64,000 bases of DNA from Streptoalloteichus tenebrarius (lineage in GTDB: Bacteria; Actinomycetota; Actinomycetes; Mycobacteriales; Pseudonocardiaceae). The DNA lies in assembly GCF_024171885.1 (NCBI RefSeq), contig NZ_JAMTCP010000035.1:1-64000 (forward strand), read 5' to 3'. The notes below the pieces were generated by a model. It saw only the letters and a program-made list of their open reading frames with translations. It did not search any database and was not told where the DNA came from. Numbering within the stretch: position 1 is the first letter of the stretch; each line of letters starts with the position of its first letter. This document shows, piece by piece, positions 44,686-52,228 of this stretch. The translations under genes were made by a program, and so were the position numbers.

Positions 44686-46233
44686 TTAACCACCGACTGG
44701 ACCGACTGGGCCCGATGCGGACTTGGGTGCCCACACCGGTTCGATCCGCACCTGCGCCTCGCCGCCAGGCTCCGCAGCAGGGATCACCCAGATCGTGCGG
44801 ATCAGCCGTCGGAGCACCGCTCGCCGACGCGGCACCGCGAGGGTCTCCCACTCTTCCAGCAGACCACGGGCCGCCGTGACTGCCTGCGCCGCGCCCTCGG
44901 CGCTGCGCTCCACGGCCTGCTCGGCCTCGGCCAGGCGCAGCTCGGCCGCAGTTCGCTCCGCCAGCAGGTGGTCACGCAGCTCGATGTACACGGCCTCGGG
45001 GATGACCTCGGCGATGTGCTGTCGGGTGAGGGTCATCATCTGCCGGTCGATGCTGGCGAGGTTTCGCAGAGCCGCTGTGCGCGTGGACTCTGCGTCGACT
45101 GCGAGGGCCTGGACGTCGCGGAGCCGGTCGGCCTCGGCGCTCACCTCATCGGCGATCTCGGCCAGCCACGCCAGGATAGCGCGGATGATCTTACGCTCGC
45201 TCAGACTCACCCGCACCCCGAGGCCGCGCAGTATGGCCTCGCGGCAGCGCATTGACCCGTAGGTGTTGCTTGTTGAGCGGGTCATGGCGTATCCGCAGTC
45301 ACCGCATCGCACCAGTCCTGACAGGACATACCGCGCCTCACGGGTACGAGGTGGCTCCAGAGCCGCTGCCATTCGGGCAGTCCGGTACGCCTCCCACATC
45401 TCTGGGTCAATGATTCGCGGCTGCGCACCTACATCCCAAACCAGCTCGCGAAAGGGCTGGTGTATCCTTTCCCCTTCTGCATCGACAGGCACGCGGACAA
45501 GAAGGCCGGCCGCGAACCCGGAATCGAGCGTGAGGGTGAGCGTTCTCGGTATCCACGGGCGGCCGTAGGTGTTAGATATGCCGCGTGCATTGAGGTCTCG
45601 ACATACGGCCGAAAAACCCATTCCGTCGATGATCGACTGGTATGCCCATTTGAGCACTTGCGCCTGGTCGTCGCGGATCTCGTACCGCTCCGGCTCTCCG
45701 GGTACACGAATCCAGTTGTACCCGTATCTACTACGGCCCGTCGCCGGTAAACCGCGCGCGCGACGCACGGCATGCGTTTCTTTCCACACCTCCCCAATCT
45801 GGTCAGACTGATATTCCGCGAAATCGATGTGAATATTTCGATTAAATCGACCGGAAGCGGTTTTCAGGTCGACCTCTTCGGTTGCCGCCTCAATGCGCCC
45901 TCCGACTTCCTCGGCCTGCGTCTCAGCGAGAATCCAATGTCGCCGCCGTCGCGACAAACGGTTCCATTGCCACAGGACAATGACGTCTGCACGCCCCTCG
46001 CGGAGCCACGCCATTGCCTCCTGCACGCCTTTTCGTTTGTGCCAGATGCGCCCAGTGTGCTGCTCCCAGACGACATGAACAACTTCGTAGCCCTGTCGAG
46101 CGCAGTATGCGCGGTCGGCCGCCTCCTGAATTTCGTCAGAAATGGTTTCCTCTTTTTCGAGGGACTGTCTCATGTATAGCACCGCCCTCGGGCGGCGCTT
46201 CAGTACATCGCGCGAAAGGATCGTTTTCTTCAT
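44686..46233 (-). CDS. int: Large serine recombinase (phage integrase)
   Basis: A 515-residue serine integrase that joins attP and attB through a 5'-phosphoserine link. The catalytic domain opens RAVLYMRQSLEKEETISDEI with nucleophile Ser24. DVIVLWQWNRLSRRRRHW is the conserved arginine cluster. The recombinase domain follows (RSRYGYNWIRVPGE), then the zinc-ribbon (LVRCGDCGYAM and RCREAI) and a coiled coil (about residues 370-460) that controls direction. It is transcribed leftward at the element edge, the usual place next to attP. GC content is lower than the rest of the element in its N-terminal half. A recombination directionality factor must exist; the candidate is unknown. Confidence 0.95.
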   Translation of the reverse strand: MKKTILSRDVLKRRPRAVLYMRQSLEKEETISDEIQEAADRAYCARQGYEVVHVVWEQHTGRIWHKRKGVQEAMAWLREGRADVIVLWQWNRLSRRRRHWILAETQAEEVGGRIEAATEEVDLKTASGRFNRNIHIDFAEYQSDQIGEVWKETHAVRRARGLPATGRSRYGYNWIRVPGEPERYEIRDDQAQVLKWAYQSIIDGMGFSAVCRDLNARGISNTYGRPWIPRTLTLTLDSGFAAGLLVRVPVDAEGERIHQPFRELVWDVGAQPRIIDPEMWEAYRTARMAAALEPPRTREARYVLSGLVRCGDCGYAMTRSTSNTYGSMRCREAILRGLGVRVSLSERKIIRAILAWLAEIADEVSAEADRLRDVQALAVDAESTRTAALRNLASIDRQMMTLTRQHIAEVIPEAVYIELRDHLLAERTAAELRLAEAEQAVERSAEGAAQAVTAARGLLEEWETLAVPRRRAVLRRLIRTIWVIPAAEPGGEAQVRIEPVWAPKSASGPVGPVGG

Positions 46234-46281
46234 TTCACCTCACGTTTCCTGTTTCGGGCACGAAACACCTTGGTGGGAAGT

Positions 46282-46776
46282 TCACAGGGCGCGGTGCCAC
46301 AGCCCGGCGCGCCGCACCGCACTCCGGATGTAGGCGTGGTCCGCCGCTGTCAGATGGTCGAGGCGAACGCTGAGCGTGTACTGGTCGACGTCGAGCACGT
46401 CGGCGAGCGCCGGCCTCGACGACGGCCCCTCGTCGCCGACCACCCGCACCGCGTACGCGAGCGCGCACACCGGGAGCAGCCGCGCCGCCGCGCACTCGTG
46501 CACCCGCAGCTCGCCACGCCGCTCGTGCCACGAGGTGCAGTAGGCGCCGTCGTCCCCGCGCTCGTGGTGCACAATCTCATGCGCGATGGTGACGCGGCGC
46601 TCGACGGTGGTCAGGGCGGGGTGCAGCCGGATGACACCCTCGCGGTAGTCGCCCCAGCCGTCGACGGCGTGGGACTGCACGATGGTCAGTCCGAGGCGTC
46701 GGGCGTGTGCCACGGGGTCGTACGGGGGGTGCCCGCGGGTGCAGGCGATGGGTGGAACGCACGACACGGATGGCAC
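46282..46776 (-). CDS. ImmA/IrrE-type metallopeptidase
   Basis: A 164-residue zinc protease whose HExxH motif lies in VTIAHEIVHHERGD (near residue 65). RLGLTIVQSHAVDGWGDY and the helix RVHECAAARLLPV, with a third potential ligand Glu, follow. In ICEBs1 and related elements ImmA cleaves the repressor ImmR to trigger excision. Here the adjacent upstream gene is an XRE repressor in the same direction, so the same anti-repressor role is likely. GTG 46776 is the longest start; GTG 46767 has a better-spaced GGGGGG site and would shorten it by three residues. Confidence 0.85.
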   Translation of the reverse strand: MPSVSCVPPIACTRGHPPYDPVAHARRLGLTIVQSHAVDGWGDYREGVIRLHPALTTVERRVTIAHEIVHHERGDDGAYCTSWHERRGELRVHECAAARLLPVCALAYAVRVVGDEGPSSRPALADVLDVDQYTLSVRLDHLTAADHAYIRSAVRRAGLWHRAL

Positions 46777-46783
46777 CCCCCGG

Positions 46784-46800
46784 TGACCTCGGGGAGGTCA
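46784..46800. promoter_or_regulatory. Inverted repeat TGACCTC-GGG-GAGGTCA
   Basis: Perfect 7-base arms in the 28-base gap between the repressor stop and the ImmA-like start. It would mask or overlap the translation signals of the peptidase as an RNA hairpin, offering attenuation. Confidence 0.4.
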
Positions 46801-46804
46801 CCGC

Positions 46805-47302
46805 CTATGCGTCTCCCCACTCCCACTGCTCTTCCTGGACGTCTCGCGTCCGCCGCTGTGGCGGCCGGAACGCTGCCCTCACGGTAGTAGAGTCCTCAAG
46901 CACCTTTCGGTCACTCGGCTGTTCGGGGGATGGTCGCCGACGCGTCTCGGCCTCGCCCAGGTGGCCTACATGGCCCTGTGTATGCCGCTCTGCGAGGCGG
47001 CGGGCCAGCTCGCCGAGCAGGGCCGTGTCGGTCAGGGCGGTGGGGTCCGCTGGCCGGGTCTGCGGCGCAGCCTCGTCCTCGGTGAGGACTCCGGCTTGGA
47101 CCAGAAGCTCCTGTAGCGACACGTCGAGAGCACGCGCGGCCTTGCGGGCGGTGCGCACGTCGGGGACCGTCCCCTCGCTGATCCATCGGCCGACCACGCT
47201 GCGCTGGACGCCTGAGGCGCGCGACAGGTCGACGGGTCGCCAGCCGCGCTGCGCCAGCTCGTGTCGTAGCCACCGCTGCCAGGGGGTGTCGCTGTTCGTC
47301 AT
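46805..47302 (-). CDS. XRE-family prophage repressor (ImmR/CI-like)
   Basis: A 165-residue DNA-binding protein. The HTH is WLRHELAQRGWRPVDLSRAS, then GVQRSVVGRWISEGTVPDVR, in residues about 10-62. The C-terminal half is Pro/Arg/Glu-rich and without a LexA-type protease domain, as in ImmR. The ATG at 47302 (MTNSDTPWQR) lies 15 bases from operator O1 (47317), so it should regulate itself. It is divergent from the cro-like gene and followed by the ImmA-like peptidase, matching the ImmR-ImmA switch of integrative elements. Confidence 0.88.
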   Translation of the reverse strand: MTNSDTPWQRWLRHELAQRGWRPVDLSRASGVQRSVVGRWISEGTVPDVRTARKAARALDVSLQELLVQAGVLTEDEAAPQTRPADPTALTDTALLGELARRLAERHTQGHVGHLGEAETRRRPSPEQPSDRKVLEDSTTVRAAFRPPQRRTRDVQEEQWEWGDA

Positions 47303-47316
47303 GACTGCCCATCGTA

Positions 47317-47332
47317 GTAGCGCGCATGCTAC
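47317..47332. promoter_or_regulatory. Prophage operator O1
   Basis: GTAGCGCGCATGCTAC, arms GTAGC/GCTAC, 15 bases upstream of the repressor start, over its likely -10. It shares its outer bases with O2-O6. Confidence 0.7.
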
Positions 47333-47417
47333 AGCCACCGGGCAGGGCAGGAACCGGACAGAGGAGCGCGAGGGGGTTGCGCACCATTGTGACCTGGGGA
47401 ATCACCCAATCAGCGCT

Positions 47418-47477
47418 GTAGCGCGTGCGCTACTTGTGTTGCGTGCACGCTACCGACCGGTGTAGCGTGGGACCTAC
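47418..47477 (+). promoter_or_regulatory. Early promoter with operators O2, O3, O4
   Basis: Three 16-base inverted repeats: O2 GTAGCGCGTGCGCTAC (47418), O3 GTTGCGTGCACGCTAC (47438), O4 GTAGCGTGGGACCTAC (47462). O3 contains a -35-like TTGCGT and O4 a -10-like TAGCGT, 18 bases apart, so repressor binding would block the rightward promoter. It drives the cro-like gene at 47512. Confidence 0.78.
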
Positions 47478-47511
47478 AGCAGCCCCGACCGAGCTACAGG
47501 AGGTCACACGA

Positions 47512-47745
47512 ATGGCCGCTGTCATCACGCTCCGTAGAACCCGCCTAATGGCCTATCTCCGCTCCGCCAACCTGAGCAACACGGCACTGGCCGACCGGAT
47601 GGGCATCCACCGCACCACCCTCCAGAGACACCTCGCCGGCGTGATCCGGCCCGGCGAGGACTTCATCGGCGCGCTGCTCCTCGCGCTGCCGAAGGCTCGC
47701 TTCGAAGACCTGTTCGAGGTCGCCCCCGCTCGGGAGGCATCGTGA
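47512..47745 (+). CDS. Cro-like HTH protein
   Basis: A 77-residue helix-turn-helix protein (RLMAYLRSANLSNTALADRM, GIHRTTLQRHLAGVIRPG). It is the first rightward gene opposite the repressor, so it should act as the Cro counterpart. The ATG at 47512 has GGAGG 8 bases upstream. Its stop overlaps the next start by four bases. Small size and position support the assignment; DNA targets are presumably the shared operators. Confidence 0.78.
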   Translation: MAAVITLRRTRLMAYLRSANLSNTALADRMGIHRTTLQRHLAGVIRPGEDFIGALLLALPKARFEDLFEVAPAREAS

Positions 47746-47936
47746 CCCGCGTCGACGCCATCCGCGCCGCCGCGCAGGTGTTCGCACAGGCCCGGGCCGA
47801 CCGCGACGCCCTGCCGCCCCGCCTCGCGGCCGAGGCCGCATGGCAGGCGGGCGGCCCGTCCGTCGAGGAGATCGAGGCGAAGATCCGCGCCCTGCGCGGC
47901 CTCGCCACCGCCGTCGCCCTGCCGGGGGCGGCATGA
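47742..47936 (+). CDS. Small prophage protein, unknown
   Basis: A 64-residue helical protein (RVDAIRAAAQVFAQARADRD, PSVEEIEAKIRALRGLATAV) starting at GTG 47742, overlapping its neighbours by four bases on both sides. No family recognised; the coupled position puts it in the early operon. Confidence 0.65.
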   Translation: MTRVDAIRAAAQVFAQARADRDALPPRLAAEAAWQAGGPSVEEIEAKIRALRGLATAVALPGAA

Positions 47937-48130
47937 CCACCGCCCTGGACATGACGGACCCCCGCCACGTAGCTGGCCGGCCAGCAGCGGGGGTCCTGGA
48001 GACGACCGACCACCACAGTGGCCCGTCGCAGCCCTCAGCCTACGGCCCTCACGACATTCCGTGGATCGCCTCGCTGCTGGGCGAGGAGGCCGTCACCGTT
48101 ACCCGCATCCTGAGGAAGCAGCCAACATGA
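47933..48130 (+). CDS. Small prophage protein, unknown
   Basis: A 65-residue protein (TTALDMTDPRHVAGRPAAGV, ending HDIPWIASLLGEEAVTVTRI) with ATG 47933 overlapping the previous stop and its own stop overlapping the nuclease start. It has a polar N-half and a short helical C-half. No family recognised. Confidence 0.6.
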   Translation: MTTALDMTDPRHVAGRPAAGVLETTDHHSGPSQPSAYGPHDIPWIASLLGEEAVTVTRILRKQPT

Positions 48131-48885
48131 AGCTCGGGACCTTCGCCCCACCTGACTCGCCGGTCGTCGACCCGCTCGCCGACACCCTCCGCCACGTCAT
48201 CACCACCGCCGCGCACACCGCGCCCCGCTCACTCCAGGTCGCCCTCGGCCCGTCCGAGATCGGGGAGCCGTGCGCCCGGCGCCTGGCGTATCGGCTGATG
48301 GACGAACGCCGCGTCAACGGCGGCGGCGACCCGTGGGCCTCCATCGTGGGCACGGCCGTACACGCCTGGCTCGCTGAGGCGTGCCGCGCCGAAAACGACC
48401 GGCTCGGCCGCATCCGGTACCTCGTCGAACAACGCGTCGAGATCCGGCCCGGGGTGGCGGGATCGTGCGACCTGTACGACGCCGACGAGGCCACAGTGAT
48501 CGATCACAAGGTGCTCGGCGAAACCACCATGCGCCTGTACAAGCGGGGGGGTCCGCCCGACCAGTACCGAGCCCAGGCGCACCTCTACGGCCTCGGCCTC
48601 GCCCGCCTCGGCCTCCCGGTGCGCCGCGTCGCCCTCGCGATGTACCCCCGCGCCGGGCTCCTGTCCGGCCTGCACCTCTGGTCAGAGCCCTACGACCCCG
48701 CCGTGGCCGACGCCGCGATCGCCCGCCACGACCAGATCCTCGAAGCCGCCTGCGCGCTCGACGTCACCGACCACCCCGAGCGGTACCAGCACATCCCACG
48801 GACCGCGTCCCGCCGCTGCCGCTACTGCCCCTGGTACCGGCCCGGTGCCGACACCGGGGCGACCTGCCCTGGCGACACCCCCTGA
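48127..48885 (+). CDS. PD-(D/E)XK nuclease with Fe-S-type cysteines (Cas4/RecB-like)
   Basis: A 252-residue nuclease-like protein. GPSEIGEPCARRLAYRL carries the first Cys (residue 49). The catalytic core follows: VGTAVHAWLAEA, then GSCDLYDADEATVIDHKVLG (Asp then D-x-K) and DQYRAQAHLYGLGLARLG (QxxxY motif). A C-terminal cysteine group RRCRYCPWY and TC completes four Cys, as in the iron-sulfur exonucleases Cas4 and AddB. It is likely a phage recombination exonuclease. The ATG at 48127 overlaps the previous gene. Its first residues (MKLGTFAP) echo those of the next gene (MQLGTFTP). Confidence 0.83.
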   Translation: MKLGTFAPPDSPVVDPLADTLRHVITTAAHTAPRSLQVALGPSEIGEPCARRLAYRLMDERRVNGGGDPWASIVGTAVHAWLAEACRAENDRLGRIRYLVEQRVEIRPGVAGSCDLYDADEATVIDHKVLGETTMRLYKRGGPPDQYRAQAHLYGLGLARLGLPVRRVALAMYPRAGLLSGLHLWSEPYDPAVADAAIARHDQILEAACALDVTDHPERYQHIPRTASRRCRYCPWYRPGADTGATCPGDTP

Positions 48886-48934
48886 CACCCCGCCCCATGG
48901 CGGAACACAGAAGAAGAAACGGAGAACCCGACAC

Positions 48935-49465
48935 ATGCAGCTCGGAACCTTCACCCCCAACGCCCGATCCGTCGGCGACCAGTGGCCCGCCAAGGAGGCC
49001 GTCGACCGCCCGCTGGTCGTGCTCGTCCGCGAGCACCGCAGCGGGATCGTCACGAAGTACAAGCCCGAGGGCGCGGCGGGCGTGGTCGTGGACGTGGTCG
49101 ACCTGTCCACCGGCGCGGTCTACATCGACGTGCTGTGGATGAACGGGGCCGTCGTCGACGCTCTCGCGGCCTACGTGGGTCAGGCCCTGCCGATCCGGCT
49201 GGTGTGGACCCCGTCCGCGCGCGGCGGCAACCCCTACATCGCGGTCGCGGCATTGGATGGCTCGGATCTCGCGCTGGCCCAGCAGTGGGCCAGCGCCAAC
49301 CCCGACCGGGTCGACCGGGAGCGGGCCGCGCGCAAGAACGGCGGAGCGACCACCCCGGCGGCCGTGACCACCCCGGCCCCGGCGGCCCCAGTCGCCCCGG
49401 CGGCGGACCCGGCCGTTCAGGCGCTGCTCGCGCAGATCGCCGCCGGGGGCGCGCCGACTGCGTGA
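48935..49465 (+). CDS. Prophage protein, possible ssDNA-binding/OB-like
   Basis: A 176-residue protein with a roughly 120-residue beta-rich core (VDRPLVVLVREHRSGIVTKY, AGVVVDVVDLSTGAVYIDVL, QALPIRLVWTPSARGGNPYI) and an Ala/Pro-rich disordered tail ending ALLAQIAAGGAPTA. A beta core plus acidic-poor flexible tail beside a nuclease and a primase suggests a single-strand annealing or binding function, but no diagnostic motif is present. The ATG at 48935 has GGAG 10 bases upstream. A strong hairpin follows. Confidence 0.6.
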   Translation: MQLGTFTPNARSVGDQWPAKEAVDRPLVVLVREHRSGIVTKYKPEGAAGVVVDVVDLSTGAVYIDVLWMNGAVVDALAAYVGQALPIRLVWTPSARGGNPYIAVAALDGSDLALAQQWASANPDRVDRERAARKNGGATTPAAVTTPAPAAPVAPAADPAVQALLAQIAAGGAPTA

Positions 49466-49486
49466 CGACGTGACCTGACCAGTGCT

Positions 49487-49522
49487 GTCCCGCACCGGCC
49501 CCGCACGGGGCCGGTGCGGGAC
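49487..49522. terminator. 17-base perfect hairpin before the primase gene
   Basis: GTCCCGCACCGGCCCCG (49487-49503) pairs perfectly with 49506-49522. It may terminate the early operon or attenuate readthrough into the primase gene starting 56 bases later. Confidence 0.7.
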
Positions 49523-49577
49523 GTCATCGGCCAAGCCACGCCCCCTCTTCGCCTCATCGCACCGTGGAGGCTCCACA

Positions 49578-52064
49578 GTGGACCCAGACATGCTCTCCGC
49601 TGCCCTCGACTGGTACGACGCCGGCTGCTCCGTGGTCCGCGTCGCCACCGACGGCACCAAGGCCCCCGCAGGGCAGTGGAAGGAGTACCAGCGCCGCAGA
49701 CCCGGCAGGGACCAGGTGGTGACCTGGTTCGCTGACGGGCACCCCGGCATCGGCGTCGTCTGCGGCCCCGTCTCCGGCGGCCTGGAAATGCTCGAGCTGG
49801 AAGGCCGCGCCGTCAGCGAGGGCCTGGTCCTCGCCCTCCGCGAACACGTGGAGGGCGCCGGGCACGCCGAGCTGTGGCAGCGGATCGCCACCGGCTACAC
49901 CGAGACCAGTCCCAGCGGCGGCCTGCACATCCTGTACCGCGTCGACGGCGGCCTGGTCGACGGCAACACCAAGCTCGCGGAACGCCCCGCGCGCGACGAT
50001 GAGCTGACCCACGACGACCACGGTTTGCTCGCCACCAAGGGGAAGCGCCCCCGAAGGACCTTGCTGGAGACGCGCGGCCGCGGCGGGTTCGTCGTCGTCG
50101 CCCCCTCCCACGGCCCCGTCCACCCCACCGGCCGCGCCTGGCGCACCGTCACCGGCACCCCCGCCACCATCCCCACCATCACCCCCGACGAACGCGACGT
50201 GCTCCACGCCGCCGCCCGGGCGCTCGACCAGCTCCCGCCGCCGCCACCGATCCCGGACCCGGTCCCCCTCGACCCCGACCACCGCCGCGGGGGAACGCCC
50301 CCAGGCGAAGACTTCAACCAGCGCGCCACCTGGAATCAGATCCTGGAGCCGCACGGGTGGCGGGTCGCCTACCAGCAGGGCACCCGCACCTACTGGACCC
50401 GCCCCGGCAAAGCCCACGGCGTCTCCGCCGTCACCGGCGGCGACCACGGCGACTACCTCTACGTGTGGACCACCAGCACCGAGCTACCCGCCGAGACGGC
50501 ACTGTCGAAGTGGCGCACCTACGCCCTGCTGAACCACGACGGCGACTGGTCGGCCGCCGCCGGCGTGTTGCGCCGCCAGGGCTACGGAACCCCCGCGCCC
50601 GAACCGGCCCGGCCCGTGCTGGCACCGCTGCCCACCATCACCGCCACGCCCAGCGCGGCTGGGACCCTCGCCATCGTTCACCAGCCACCCGACACCGAGG
50701 TCGAGAGCACCTACGCCCGCTCCGACGACGGCAACGCCCTGGCCCTCATCGACCGGTACGGCGCCGTCCTGCGGTACTGCCCCGAACGTGGCCGCTGGCT
50801 GCACTGGACCGGGGTCCGCTGGGAATGGTGCGCCTCCGGCGGCGGCCACGCCCGCGAGTACGCCAAGAGGATCGCACGCGCACTCCCCGAAGACGACCAA
50901 GCCGCGATCCGGCACAAGGCTCGCAGCCTCGGCGCCGTCGGCACCACCGCCATGCTCACCCAGGCCGCCACCGATCCCCGCATCGTCGTGGGCCTCGACC
51001 AGCTCGACGCACACCCCTACGAGTTGAACACACCGACCGGGATCATTGACCTGCGCACCGGCACGCTCACCCCACCCGACCCGGCCCGCCTGCACACCCG
51101 CATCACCGCCGCCGCGGTCGACGAGGCCGCAGACCCGATCCGGTGGGCGGAGTTCCTCGGCGACACCTTCGGCAACGACCAGGACCTCATCACCTACCTG
51201 CAACGCCTCGTCGGCTACTCCGCCTGCGGCCGCGTCCGCGAACACGTGCTGCCCTTCGCGTTCGGGTCCGGTGCGAACGGCAAGGGAGCGTTCTTGGAGA
51301 CCGTGACCCACGTGTTGGGGGACTACGCCACCACCGCGCCCGCAGGGTTCCTGATGGCCAAGAACTACGCCAGCCACGACACCGAGATCGCCCGCCTCGC
51401 CGGCGCCCGCATGGTCGTATGCAGCGAAGTGAACGAACAGGATCGGTTCGACGAGGCCAAAGTCAAGGCCCTGACCGGCGGCGACACGCTGACCGCCCGG
51501 TTTATGAGGCAGGACCACGTCACGTTCACACCCACACACACGCTGTGGCTCATGGGCAACCACCAACCCGCCGTCACCAGCGGCGGCCACAGCTTCTGGC
51601 GCAGACTCCGGCTGGTCCCCTTCACCCGCACCGTGCCCGAGGAACGCCGCGTCGACGACCTCCAAGGAATCCTCGCCCGCGAACACGGAGCGGCCGTGCT
51701 GGCGTGGATCATTGAGGGTGCCCGCGACTACGCCACCAACGGGCTGCCCACCCCCGCCAGCGTCAAGGCCGCCACCGCCGAGTACGAGACCGCCCAGGAC
51801 ACCGTCGCCCGGTTCGTCGCCGACTGCTGCCACATCGGGGGCGCCGACCACGTCACCACCACCACCAGCGCGCTCCGCGCCGCCTACGAACGCTGGTGCC
51901 TCGCCGAAGGCGAAGCGGCCGTCAGCCCAAAACGTCTCGGTCTCGAACTCCGCCGCCTCGGCATCGACCCAGCTCGCACCGGACGAGCCCGCCTCTACCG
52001 GGGTGTCGCCCTCATCGCCGACGAGAACACGTCACCCGACGCCGGGAGGCTCGACCTCGCATGA
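49578..52064 (+). CDS. Bifunctional primase-polymerase / SF3 helicase
   Basis: An 828-residue phage replication protein. Residues 1-270 are an archaeo-eukaryotic-type Prim-Pol domain (KAPAGQWKEYQRRRPGRDQV, GIGVVCGPVSGGLEMLELEG with an E-x-E acidic pair where D-x-D is usual, and SPSGGLHILYRV). A linker leads to D5_N (ELNTPTGIIDLRTGTLTPPD) and a superfamily 3 helicase: Walker A FGSGANGKGAFLETV (about 563), Walker B RMVVCSEVNEQDRFDE, and sensor HTLWLMGNHQPAV. A winged-helix C-terminus follows. The GTG at 49578 has GGAGG 7 bases upstream. It primes and unwinds the phage DNA, probably at the iteron cluster just downstream. Confidence 0.93.
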   Translation: MDPDMLSAALDWYDAGCSVVRVATDGTKAPAGQWKEYQRRRPGRDQVVTWFADGHPGIGVVCGPVSGGLEMLELEGRAVSEGLVLALREHVEGAGHAELWQRIATGYTETSPSGGLHILYRVDGGLVDGNTKLAERPARDDELTHDDHGLLATKGKRPRRTLLETRGRGGFVVVAPSHGPVHPTGRAWRTVTGTPATIPTITPDERDVLHAAARALDQLPPPPPIPDPVPLDPDHRRGGTPPGEDFNQRATWNQILEPHGWRVAYQQGTRTYWTRPGKAHGVSAVTGGDHGDYLYVWTTSTELPAETALSKWRTYALLNHDGDWSAAAGVLRRQGYGTPAPEPARPVLAPLPTITATPSAAGTLAIVHQPPDTEVESTYARSDDGNALALIDRYGAVLRYCPERGRWLHWTGVRWEWCASGGGHAREYAKRIARALPEDDQAAIRHKARSLGAVGTTAMLTQAATDPRIVVGLDQLDAHPYELNTPTGIIDLRTGTLTPPDPARLHTRITAAAVDEAADPIRWAEFLGDTFGNDQDLITYLQRLVGYSACGRVREHVLPFAFGSGANGKGAFLETVTHVLGDYATTAPAGFLMAKNYASHDTEIARLAGARMVVCSEVNEQDRFDEAKVKALTGGDTLTARFMRQDHVTFTPTHTLWLMGNHQPAVTSGGHSFWRRLRLVPFTRTVPEERRVDDLQGILAREHGAAVLAWIIEGARDYATNGLPTPASVKAATAEYETAQDTVARFVADCCHIGGADHVTTTTSALRAAYERWCLAEGEAAVSPKRLGLELRRLGIDPARTGRARLYRGVALIADENTSPDAGRLDLA

Positions 52065-52092
52065 GCGCCCACAACCTCATGGGCCGCCTGGT

Positions 52093-52216
52093 GGTGACGC
52101 ATCAACGCGTCACCACCGTGACGCGTGGTGACGCGTTTTCCAGTTATCGGCCCTCGCGTGCGCGCGCGCATACGCACGCGGAGCAACCAACCCAACAACG
52201 CGTCACACGTGTCACC
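52093..52216. other. Iteron cluster, candidate prophage replication origin
   Basis: At least five copies of GTGACGCGT or its complement in 124 bases: GGTGACGCAT (52093), ACGCGTCACC (52105), GTGACGCGT (52118), GGTGACGCGT (52127), ACGCGTCAC (52198) and a degenerate ACGTGTCACC (52207). An AT-richer TTTTCCAGTTAT (52136-52147) lies beside them. It sits directly behind the primase-helicase gene. Any translation of this stretch is a run of V-T-R/H repeats caused by the iterons. Confidence 0.65.
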
Positions 52217-52228
52217 AGGAGCCCCCTG

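Noticed and set aside
44640-44700. tRNA attachment site for the prophage
   Set aside because: No tRNA can be folded here, and a large serine integrase does not normally use tRNA genes.
45460-46373. Several open frames on the plus strand opposite the integrase
   Set aside because: The integrase on the minus strand has full catalytic, recombinase and zinc domains. The opposite frames are Cys/Arg/Pro-rich with no family pattern.
52061-52228. Longer N-terminus for the zinc-ribbon gene from ATG 52061
   Set aside because: The added 56 residues are a translation of the iterons. TTG 52229 has AGGAG at correct spacing and starts at the Cys-containing domain.
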